From contig JAEYRR010000353.1 of the NCBI GenBank assembly GCA_023435505.1, positions 1 to 5,361 on the forward strand: a stretch of 5,361 bases of DNA, read 5' to 3'. Positions 1-5,361 of this stretch are shown in pieces. Position numbers and translations under genes: made by a program. The DNA comes from Bacillota bacterium (GTDB taxonomy: Bacteria > Bacillota > Clostridia > Lachnospirales > Lachnospiraceae). Position 1 is the stretch's first letter. The number at the start of each line of letters is the position of its first letter. Under the pieces are notes generated by a model. That model was not told the origin of the DNA. It did not search any database and worked only from the letters and a program-made list of their open reading frames with translations.

Positions 1-151
1 TGTTCTTGGAATAGCTTTTGTTGGTCCAGCTATTTATGGACACCCAAGATATGTATACCCAATTATGTATGCTATGCCGCTATTCTTAGGACTTTTTTTA
101 TGCCAGATAGGTAGTGAGAGTACCTCAAAAGAAATCGAAGAGCTACAATAG
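1..151 (+). CDS. C-terminal end of a polytopic membrane protein (partial; possibly DUF6020 or GT-C glycosyltransferase-like)
   Basis: Reading from base 2, 49 codons are open and end in TAG at 149-151; the start lies outside the window. The fragment contains a GHPRYVYPIMYAMP stretch followed by a strongly hydrophobic segment (LFLGLFL), then a short polar, acidic tail ending EEIEELQ-like residues. A final loop with an Arg-Tyr-x-x-Pro pattern leading into the last membrane helix, followed by a short cytoplasmic tail, is what I remember from large membrane proteins of surface-glycan clusters such as DUF6020 and some GT-C glycosyltransferases. The family call is a recollection from a short piece, not a proof. 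The stop is followed closely by the pyruvyl transferase gene with no visible promoter between them, so the two are probably co-transcribed. It could equally be the end of a polymerase or another transporter; only the full gene would settle this. Confidence 0.5.
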   Translation, partial: VLGIAFVGPAIYGHPRYVYPIMYAMPLFLGLFLCQIGSESTSKEIEELQ

Positions 152-193
152 AATGATACTGACAATGTAATGAAAGATAATAGGTATGTGAAA

Positions 194-1276
194 ATGAATA
201 TAAAAAAGAAAGTTGGAGTAATTACGTTTCATAATTATGATAATTATGGTGCGATATTACAGAGTTATGCGTTACAGGAAAAATTGAAGGAGATGGGGCA
301 TGATTCAGAGATTATGGATTATCGCTGTGAATACATCGGACATCCCTATAGACTTCGTAATTTAAAGAATAAAGGAATCTTTAACTATATCTATGGTGTG
401 GTGGGGCATATATGCTACCTTCCTCGTCGTAGAAAATGTAATAAGTTTAGAAAGAATATGACGTATAGTGCAAAAGCTACAAGAAAAGATATGTCTGCTG
501 TGCAGGATAAATATGATATCTATATTTCTGGTAGTGACCAAGTATGGGATCATAAACTTACTAATTTTGATAAGAGTTATTTCCTAGACTTTGTAGGAGA
601 AGACAAGAAGTTATGTAGCTACGAAGCGAGCATTGGTGAGAACCTTCCACCGGAAGAGTTACGCGAAGAATATACAGTGCTTCTTAATCGCTTTGATGAT
701 ATTATTGTCAGAGAGGACTATGGCGCTGATGTAGTGGAACAGCTTACTGGCAAGAGACCTGCAGTTGCGGTAGACCCTACTTTACTACTTACCAGAGAGG
801 AATGGAATGAGATTCTGGTTGAGCCAAATCGTAAAGATAAATATATCTTAGTGTACCAATTGGGAATCAATAAAGAAATCGTTGACTTTGTACGTAGATT
901 GAAGAAGAAAACTGGATTAAAAGTAGTATATATTCCTTTCCCATTAGTAGGAGCAATGTCCTGCAGTATGAAGGTAGCTCTTGGACCATCAGAGTGGATT
1001 GGACTCTTTAAAAATGCAGAGTATGTTGTCACTGACTCCTTCCATGGTGCAGTTTTCTCCTTACTATTTAATCGAAAATTCTTTGCCATGGTGGATGGAC
1101 ATCACACTAATAAAAGAGTAAAACAGTTACTGAATCGTATTCAGTTAACAGAGAGAACCATGGAGACTGTTACAGAGGAGCACTTACTAGATGACATTGA
1201 TTTTACGTATGCCAATGAGCAACTTGAAATCATGAGACAGGAATCCTTGGAGCTGCTTAAAAATATTGTAAAGTAG
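194..1276 (+). CDS. Polysaccharide pyruvyl transferase family protein
   Basis: This cytoplasmic enzyme family (PF04230; relatives CsaB, WcaK, EpsO) transfers pyruvate, usually from phosphoenolpyruvate, to a sugar hydroxyl to make a ketal and add negative charge to a surface glycan. Numbering from the ATG at 194 (360 residues, a usual length): the family's opening strand and turn VGVITFHNYDNYGA-ILQ lies near residues 7-23, the hallmark SGSDQVWD at 112-119, IIVREDYG at 170-177, VDPTLLL at 193-199, and the very typical VVTDSFHGAVFSL near 278-290. No signal peptide or membrane segment is visible. An in-frame ATG at 170 would add eight residues. I prefer 194 because AGG at 182-184 sits about nine bases upstream, and because family members usually begin just before the VGVITF strand; 170 has no Shine-Dalgarno site. 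The next gene begins 10 bases after the stop. Family assignment is secure, but the acceptor sugar and even the pyruvyl donor are inferred. Confidence 0.92.
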   Translation: MNIKKKVGVITFHNYDNYGAILQSYALQEKLKEMGHDSEIMDYRCEYIGHPYRLRNLKNKGIFNYIYGVVGHICYLPRRRKCNKFRKNMTYSAKATRKDMSAVQDKYDIYISGSDQVWDHKLTNFDKSYFLDFVGEDKKLCSYEASIGENLPPEELREEYTVLLNRFDDIIVREDYGADVVEQLTGKRPAVAVDPTLLLTREEWNEILVEPNRKDKYILVYQLGINKEIVDFVRRLKKKTGLKVVYIPFPLVGAMSCSMKVALGPSEWIGLFKNAEYVVTDSFHGAVFSLLFNRKFFAMVDGHHTNKRVKQLLNRIQLTERTMETVTEEHLLDDIDFTYANEQLEIMRQESLELLKNIVK

Positions 1277-1277
1277 T

Positions 1278-1284
1278 AGGTGGA
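1278..1284 (+). promoter_or_regulatory. Ribosome binding site for the FrhB-like gene
   Basis: AGGTGGA sits between the pyruvyl transferase stop (1274-1276) and the ATG at 1287. The AGG at 1278-1280 is six bases from the start codon. It supports 1287 as the start and translation of the two genes from one messenger. Confidence 0.6.
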
Positions 1285-1286
1285 GT

Positions 1287-2513
1287 ATGTTTTTAGATAA
1301 GTTTGAAAAAAAGAATTGCTGCGGTTGTTCTGCATGTGACCATATCTGTGGACGTAAAGCGATTCAGATGCAACAGGATGACGAAGGGTATAAATATCCA
1401 GTCGTTGATAAGTCAAAATGTGTCGATTGTGGAATGTGTGAAAAGGTATGTCCTTTTATGGATAATTACGTTGGTATAGATGCTTCACCTGATATCTACG
1501 CAGTGCACAATAAGAATCGAGATGTAGTATTTCAGAGCTCTTCAGGAGGCATGTTTAGTTTACTGGCCGAGTGGATAATCAACCAAGGGGGCTCGGTATA
1601 TGGTGTGGCTTTTAATGATGATTATTATGTACAGCATATGAAAGCTACTACCATGGAAGATGCAGCTAGATTCCGTACTTCCAAGTATGTAGAGAGTGAT
1701 GTTACGAAAATCTATGAAGAGGTAAAAGCAGATGTGGCCAGTGGAAACTATGTTCTGTTTACCGGGACACCATGCCAAGTGTCTGCCATGATAAAATTCC
1801 TAACCTTAAGAAGAGTTAATTTAGATAGATTCTATACCTGTGACAATATCTGTCACGGTGTGCCTAGTCCTAAAGTATGGAAGGATTATCTGGATATCGT
1901 AAAGGACAAGTATGTTTCCAAAGAGGATAAGATTGCTGGAATCAACATGCGTAGCAAAAAGACATCATGGAAAAAGCAAAATATGGTTATTGAGCTAGAA
2001 AAAGGAAATATTGATGAAGTGATCAACGAATTTTCCTTTAATCAGTTATTCTTAAGCCTGTATACAAATAAACCATCATGCTTTTCATGTAGATATACCA
2101 GTTATAAAAGGGTAGCTGATTTTACTTTGGGGGATTTCTGGAATGTAGAAAATGCTGGTGTTACCTTTGATACAGAAGGTGGAGTAAATCTTGTTTTGGT
2201 TAATACTGATAAAGGAAAAGAAGTATTTGATATAATTAAGGAAAATGTTGATTATAAGGCAGTGACCAAAGAGCAATGCTGGCAACCTCATCTGGAATAC
2301 TCTGCAAAAGCACCTGCTAAGCAAGCTGAGTTCTGGGATGAGTATAATCGCACAGATGATAAAGAAATGGTTATGAGAAAATATATGAAGGGTTCTTTGG
2401 TTACCAGAATCATACACCGACTTACCCCGATTATCAGAAAAATTGGATTATATAAAGTAGCAGGGAAAGTATATAAGAGACTAATAGTGAGAAAGAAGTC
2501 CAACCATGAATAA
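1287..2513 (+). CDS. Fe-S protein with coenzyme F420 hydrogenase/dehydrogenase beta-subunit (FrhB/FdhB-like) domain
   Basis: A 408-residue soluble protein with two N-terminal ferredoxin-type [4Fe-4S] motifs and an FrhB/FdhB-like domain. Cluster 1 is C11-x2-C14-x2-C17-x3-C21, with an extra C12 and Gly rather than the usual Pro after the last Cys. Cluster 2 is C45-x2-C48-x2-C51-x3-C55-P. Further family signatures are SSSGG at 84-88, RTSKYVESD at 130-138, FTGTPCQ at 158-164, CDNICHGVPSP at 185-195, a C265-x2-C268 pair and ADFTLGDFW at 277-285. In methanogens the FrhB domain binds FAD, Fe-S and F420. In fermenting Firmicutes, which are not expected to make F420, homologues sit in glycan clusters beside pyruvyl transferases, and a flavin/ferredoxin-dependent redox step on a sugar intermediate is plausible but unproven. 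The last ~40 residues are rich in Lys/Arg alternating with Ile/Leu/Val, suggesting an amphipathic membrane-docking tail. The gene lies between the pyruvyl transferase and the flippase and overlaps the flippase start. Domain identity is secure; the reaction is unknown. Confidence 0.92.
   Translation: MFLDKFEKKNCCGCSACDHICGRKAIQMQQDDEGYKYPVVDKSKCVDCGMCEKVCPFMDNYVGIDASPDIYAVHNKNRDVVFQSSSGGMFSLLAEWIINQGGSVYGVAFNDDYYVQHMKATTMEDAARFRTSKYVESDVTKIYEEVKADVASGNYVLFTGTPCQVSAMIKFLTLRRVNLDRFYTCDNICHGVPSPKVWKDYLDIVKDKYVSKEDKIAGINMRSKKTSWKKQNMVIELEKGNIDEVINEFSFNQLFLSLYTNKPSCFSCRYTSYKRVADFTLGDFWNVENAGVTFDTEGGVNLVLVNTDKGKEVFDIIKENVDYKAVTKEQCWQPHLEYSAKAPAKQAEFWDEYNRTDDKEMVMRKYMKGSLVTRIIHRLTPIIRKIGLYKVAGKVYKRLIVRKKSNHE
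2491..2498 (+). promoter_or_regulatory. Weak ribosome binding site and overlapping start/stop of the flippase gene
   Basis: A purine run GAAAGAAG lies seven bases upstream of the flippase ATG at 2506, inside the end of the preceding gene. It lacks a full AGGAGG core. The flippase start and the preceding TAA (2511-2513) share eight bases, in the pattern ATGAATAA, so re-initiation by ribosomes finishing the upstream gene probably contributes to flippase translation. Confidence 0.45.
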
Positions 2514-3774
2514 AGAAAAGAATCTGAAGAAGGCATTTCTGTGGAATATGATAGGAAGTTGTTGTTACTCAGTGGCATCCTTTCTCTATCTATTAATAGT
2601 GACTAGACTCTGTGGGGGTGTGGAGGCAGGGTTTTTCTCTCTCAGTTATGCAACAGCCCAGTTGTTACTAGCTGTAGGACGTTATGGAATGCGAACTTAT
2701 CAGGCAACAGACCTGGAGCATAAATATACCTTCTCCGAGTATGGGATATCTAGAATTATTACCTGTCTCTTGATGATGATATTTGGTATTGTTTATAGTG
2801 GTATCAGCTTTACAGGTAATATGATAGTGACCAGCTGCTTTGTCATAATGATGAAGATGGTAGATGCCGTAGAAGATGTTTTTCATGGTAATTGTCAACA
2901 GAAATACAACGTCGAATTAATGGGAAAACTACTTGCTTTCCGTAATCTCTATACAGCAGTTATTTTTTCTATTATTCTATATCTCACCAGGAATCTTAAT
3001 ATGACATGTATCATTACGTCAGTTACTTCTTTATTAGTATGCTTGTATATTAATAGATATTATACCGGCAAATATCTGGTAACTGATAGTCATGAAAATA
3101 GGAAATTCTTATGGAGCAATGTATTGCAGTTGCTCAAGATCTGTACCCCTCTGTTCATTGGAACCTTTTTATCACTATTGTTGTTTAATGTTCCTAAGTA
3201 TGCCATGAAAGGCGTATTGACAGATGACTATCAGACCTATTATAGCATTCTATTCATGCCATCATTTGTTATTACTCTGATGTGTGAATTTGTATTTAAA
3301 CCTACCATTACCTCCATCGCTGAATTGTGGTGGGAGAGAGAATACCATAAATTTTCTATGTATGTCCTGAGGATTCTAGGTATCGTCATGGGATGTTGTG
3401 CGCTTATTGTAGTTGCAGGGCACTTTATCGGTCGTAGATTACTAGAACTTATCTATGGGGTTGACTTGTCAGCGTTTAAGCTCCACTTTATCATACTTCT
3501 TATTGGTGGTGGAATCGGAGCTGCTGTATACATGATGTACAATATACTAATTGCTATCAGAAAAGGTAGCTGCATTGTACTTGTATATGGGATTACTGCA
3601 CTTTTAACGATTCTTCCTGCTCGAATCATGGTAGATAATTGGAAGGTGATGGGTGCCTCCTTAAACTATATGTATTCCTGTTTATTATTGTTTATAGCAT
3701 TTGCAGGTATTCTTATATACGTTGTGATTAAAGAATTAAGGAATAAAAAGATAGAATCTCTTGGGGATAAATAA
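2506..3774 (+). CDS. Oligosaccharide flippase (Wzx/PST type, MOP superfamily)
   Basis: A 422-residue integral membrane protein whose length and hydropathy fit the polysaccharide transporter (PST/Wzx) branch of the MOP superfamily, which moves lipid-linked glycan repeat units from the inner to the outer face of the cytoplasmic membrane. The N-terminus has the typical short basic stretch followed by a first helix (KKAFLWNMIGSCCYSVASF, residues 8-26) and TRLCGGVEAGFFSLSYATAQLL (33-54). By eye there are about twelve hydrophobic segments, roughly at 12-34, 42-60, 82-103, 106-119, 146-163, 167-183, 210-228, 246-264, 286-307, 324-350, 355-373 and 388-408. The C-terminus is short and basic (KELRNKKIE). 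It overlaps the FrhB-like gene by eight bases, so both are translated from the same messenger. Adjacent pyruvyl transferase and Fe-S genes suggest its cargo is a pyruvylated, possibly otherwise modified, repeat unit. The exact substrate cannot be read from sequence. No frameshift or missing part is seen. Confidence 0.88.
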   Translation: MNKEKNLKKAFLWNMIGSCCYSVASFLYLLIVTRLCGGVEAGFFSLSYATAQLLLAVGRYGMRTYQATDLEHKYTFSEYGISRIITCLLMMIFGIVYSGISFTGNMIVTSCFVIMMKMVDAVEDVFHGNCQQKYNVELMGKLLAFRNLYTAVIFSIILYLTRNLNMTCIITSVTSLLVCLYINRYYTGKYLVTDSHENRKFLWSNVLQLLKICTPLFIGTFLSLLLFNVPKYAMKGVLTDDYQTYYSILFMPSFVITLMCEFVFKPTITSIAELWWEREYHKFSMYVLRILGIVMGCCALIVVAGHFIGRRLLELIYGVDLSAFKLHFIILLIGGGIGAAVYMMYNILIAIRKGSCIVLVYGITALLTILPARIMVDNWKVMGASLNYMYSCLLLFIAFAGILIYVVIKELRNKKIESLGDK

Positions 3775-3789
3775 AGAGGACAATATCAG

Positions 3790-3844
3790 GCTCTGTGTCA
3801 AGTGTTGGAATGTGAAGTACACACTTCGACACTGACATAAGAGC
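3790..3844 (+). repeat. Imperfect inverted repeat (hairpin), not a canonical terminator
   Basis: Three paired blocks are visible. GCTCT at 3790-3794 pairs with AGAGC at 3840-3844, GTGTC at 3795-3799 with GACAC at 3828-3832, and AAGTGT at 3800-3805 with ACACTT at 3821-3826. A one-base bulge (C3827) and a seven-base bulge (3833-3839) lie on the right arm, and the loop is 15 bases. GAAGT (3814-3818) can instead pair with ACTTC (3823-3827), giving an alternative tip with an ACAC loop. It starts 15 bases after the flippase stop. The right arm is followed by TAGAAAAAG rather than a T run, so intrinsic termination on the + strand is not supported. It may be an mRNA 3'-end stabilising structure, a processing site or a dispersed palindromic repeat. 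Confidence 0.6.
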
Positions 3845-3948
3845 TAGAAAAAGTAGATATCATAGGGCGAATAAAGTGTCATAAATGGAAATAAAAAGAG
3901 ATATAAACTCAATAAATCTAGGTGTAAACAGTAATGAGTAAAAATATC

Positions 3949-3977
3949 TTGGCATATACTGTGTTTTATTATATAAT
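3949..3977 (+). promoter_or_regulatory. Near-consensus sigma-70/sigma-A promoter for the YfhO gene
   Basis: TTGGCA at 3949-3954 (consensus TTGACA, one mismatch) is followed after exactly 17 bases by a perfect TATAAT at 3972-3977, in an AT-rich setting. Transcription would be expected to start near 3984, giving a leader of about 40 bases before the ATG at 4023. This would make the YfhO gene independent of the operon to its left. No clear operator palindrome overlaps it. Confidence 0.75.
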
Positions 3978-4008
3978 TTATACTTGAATTAGCTTAGATA
4001 ATAAGGTC

Positions 4009-4014
4009 AGGGAG
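4009..4014 (+). promoter_or_regulatory. Ribosome binding site of the YfhO-family gene
   Basis: AGGGAG lies eight bases upstream of the ATG at 4023, a good Shine-Dalgarno match and spacing. It fixes the start of a gene that otherwise could be read from later in-frame ATGs. Confidence 0.7.
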
Positions 4015-4022
4015 TTAAAGGT

Positions 4023-5361
4023 ATGAAAACTAGGATACAATATCTGAAAAGATGGTGGCAAGAAGATAAGGCAATAGCATGGGTAATCAGTTATACTATT
4101 GTTGCAGTAATAGTATTGTTAGGCATCTTTTATACCTTTATTAAATTGAAGAAAACCTTTATATGGAATCAAGATGGATTAAACTTTTACTTACCTTCCC
4201 TTGCTTATGGAGGACAGTATATCAGAGAGTTTTTTGAGAATCTGCTTCATGGACAATTCAATTTGCCAATGTATGATTTCTCTTCAGGAATGGGCATGAG
4301 TGTGTACTCTATGGTACTGGGAATGTTTACAGACCCCTTTCGACTGGTTGCGGTAATCCTTCCAATGAGTAAAGTTGAACTGGCGTATAACATTAGTGTA
4401 ATACTTAGATTTTATTGTGCAGGCTTAACTTTTATGTATTTTTGTCGTTATAAAAAGATAGATAGAATAAGTGCCTTGACTGGAACTGTACTTTACATGG
4501 CAAGTGGATATGCACTATTTGCTGGAATAAAGCATCCGCAGTTTATGACGGCTGTTGTTCTTTTGCCACTTATAATTGTTGCAACAGAAAAGGTGTTACA
4601 ACATAAAGGGAAAATGTTTATTGTCATGATAGGTTGTTCTATGATGAACAGCTATTATTTTACCTTTATGACAACATTTGTAGTCGGAATCTACTTTATT
4701 ATAAGATTTTTTGGAATATACAAGGAACAAAGATTGAAAATGTTTGTTCCTATTACCATAAAAGCGATACTTTGCTACATAGTAGGTATAGCATTGGCAG
4801 CATTTGCCTATGTCCCGCAGATAGTAACATTTATAAATTCAACAAGAACTGGTGAAGTTATTACAACAGACTCCATGTTCCATTACAGCAACTTGTATTA
4901 TGAAACAATTCTTGGTAGCATTATAGCTCCGTACAAATCCGTTGGATATTGGGTATTTACGGGCTTTCCCGCTATTGTACTTTTAATTATCATCTATGTG
5001 TTGGTTCAAAGGAAGAGAGAGTACCGTGGAGATCAGATAAGCTTTCTTATATATTCTATTATGCTCTGTATTCCTATTTTTGGTTACGTATTAAGTGGTT
5101 TCTATGCGGTTGGAAATCGTTGGTGTTATGCTTATGCCTTTATTATAGCTGGCTTAGCGTCAAAATATATAAAAAAGCTAGAACAATTGACAAAAAAAGA
5201 GACTATTGTAATGGTTATCCTATCAGCATTATATGGAATGTATGTAATGCTGAATGATAAGGTAACTTCAGTATATTTTTTGGTTGCAGCAGTAATGTTA
5301 GGAATCTCATTAACCATAATCCTTCTTTTTAATCTATTAAAGAATGAAAAGCATCATTATT
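4023..5361 (+). CDS. YfhO-family membrane protein, N-terminal half (runs off the window)
   Basis: From the ATG at 4023 the frame is open for 446 codons to the window edge with no stop. YfhO proteins (PF09586) are usually around 800-900 residues, so roughly half is present. After a basic cytoplasmic N-terminus (MKTRIQYLKRWW) comes a first helix at about 20-40, then an extracytoplasmic loop with NQDGLNFYLPS (49-59) and YDFSSGMGMSVYS (84-96), the Asp-containing region expected at the active face of GT-C type enzymes. Further features are MNSYYFTFMTTF (208-219), FAYVPQ (261-266) and GNRWCYAYAF (364-373), all typical of YfhO; the rest is a series of about ten or more hydrophobic segments. In B. 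subtilis and S. aureus YfhO acts with CsbB and GtcA to put GlcNAc on lipoteichoic acid outside the cell, so a similar extracytoplasmic glycosyl transfer is likely. It has its own promoter and ribosome site. Its substrate is not readable from sequence, and no CsbB or GtcA gene is seen in the window. Confidence 0.85.
   Translation, partial: MKTRIQYLKRWWQEDKAIAWVISYTIVAVIVLLGIFYTFIKLKKTFIWNQDGLNFYLPSLAYGGQYIREFFENLLHGQFNLPMYDFSSGMGMSVYSMVLGMFTDPFRLVAVILPMSKVELAYNISVILRFYCAGLTFMYFCRYKKIDRISALTGTVLYMASGYALFAGIKHPQFMTAVVLLPLIIVATEKVLQHKGKMFIVMIGCSMMNSYYFTFMTTFVVGIYFIIRFFGIYKEQRLKMFVPITIKAILCYIVGIALAAFAYVPQIVTFINSTRTGEVITTDSMFHYSNLYYETILGSIIAPYKSVGYWVFTGFPAIVLLIIIYVLVQRKREYRGDQISFLIYSIMLCIPIFGYVLSGFYAVGNRWCYAYAFIIAGLASKYIKKLEQLTKKETIVMVILSALYGMYVMLNDKVTSVYFLVAAVMLGISLTIILLFNLLKNEKHHY

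Larger units (their letters stand above)
3775..4022 (+). other. Non-coding stretch between the glycan operon and the YfhO gene
   Basis: These 248 bases carry no credible gene on either strand; all reading frames are short and lack recognisable protein features. The stretch holds an imperfect hairpin near its left end (3790-3844), an AT-rich middle with no motif I recognise (about 3850-3940), and a strong promoter and ribosome binding site in its last 75 bases. I see no transposase remnant, tRNA or riboswitch. Confidence 0.7.

Noticed and set aside
718..1089. Minus-strand open frame of 123 codons inside the pyruvyl transferase gene
   Set aside because: It lies opposite a gene with clear family motifs, its translation has no recognisable features, and no ribosome site supports it.
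1141..1416. Minus-strand open frame across the junction of the first two complete genes
   Set aside because: It overlaps the conserved Cys motif and the start of the Fe-S gene, with no independent support.
2085..2417. Minus-strand open frame of 110 codons inside the FrhB-like gene
   Set aside because: Its hydrophobic, Ile/Phe-rich translation is a by-product of the opposite AT-rich coding strand, and the plus-strand frame has many conserved motifs here.
1287..2513. True F420-dependent hydrogenase or formate dehydrogenase subunit
   Set aside because: No hydrogenase or formate dehydrogenase partner genes are present; the neighbours are glycan genes in a Firmicute-like context.
3790..3860. Rho-independent terminator after the flippase gene
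   Set aside because: There is a stem, but the right arm is followed by TAGAAAAAG and not by a T tract; no T tract follows it on the minus strand either.
3775..4022. Insertion-sequence scar, riboswitch or CRISPR in the intergenic stretch
   Set aside because: There are no transposase remnants, target-site duplications, repeated units or known aptamer motifs that I can see.
4634..5257. Two short plus-strand frames (4634-4855 and 4949-5257) within the YfhO region
   Set aside because: They are out-of-frame shadows of the continuous 446-codon YfhO frame starting at 4023, which carries the family motifs and good upstream signals.

Overview
The window looks like part of a cell-surface glycan (capsule, exopolysaccharide or teichoic-acid type) region from a low-GC, anaerobic Firmicute. 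A Clostridia/Lachnospiraceae-like host is my best inference. It rests on the AT-rich codon use, the AGG-type ribosome binding sites, the presence of a YfhO-family protein, and the pairing of a polysaccharide pyruvyl transferase with an FrhB-like iron-sulfur protein, which I recall as common in gut Firmicutes and some Bacteroidetes. All genes lie on the + strand.

Layout. (1) Positions 1-151 hold the last 49 codons of a polytopic membrane protein that starts outside the window. (2) Positions 194-1276 (or from 170) encode a polysaccharide pyruvyl transferase family protein. (3) Positions 1287-2513 encode a protein with two [4Fe-4S] ferredoxin-like motifs followed by the domain of the coenzyme F420 hydrogenase/dehydrogenase beta subunit (FrhB/FdhB) family. 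(4) Positions 2506-3774 encode a Wzx-type flippase, whose start overlaps the end of the previous gene by 8 bases. (5) Positions 3775-4022 are non-coding and hold an imperfect hairpin (3790-3844), a near-consensus housekeeping promoter (3949-3977) and a Shine-Dalgarno site. (6) From 4023 to the window edge runs the first 446 codons of a YfhO-family membrane protein. It is still open at base 5361.

How the genes may work together. Genes 1-4 are closely packed with no visible promoter between them, so they look like the 3' part of one operon. The pyruvyl transferase would decorate a sugar of a lipid-linked repeat unit, and the flippase would move that unit across the membrane. The FrhB-like protein is probably a flavin/Fe-S redox enzyme acting on the same glycan pathway, with an unknown reaction. 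The YfhO gene has its own promoter and is probably a separate transcription unit. B. subtilis and S. aureus YfhO proteins are known to act in extracytoplasmic glycosylation of lipoteichoic acid.

No wholly new system is evident. The points that most deserve a second look are the unassigned redox step between the pyruvyl transferase and the flippase, the basic amphipathic tail on that redox protein, and the odd hairpin between the operon and the YfhO promoter.
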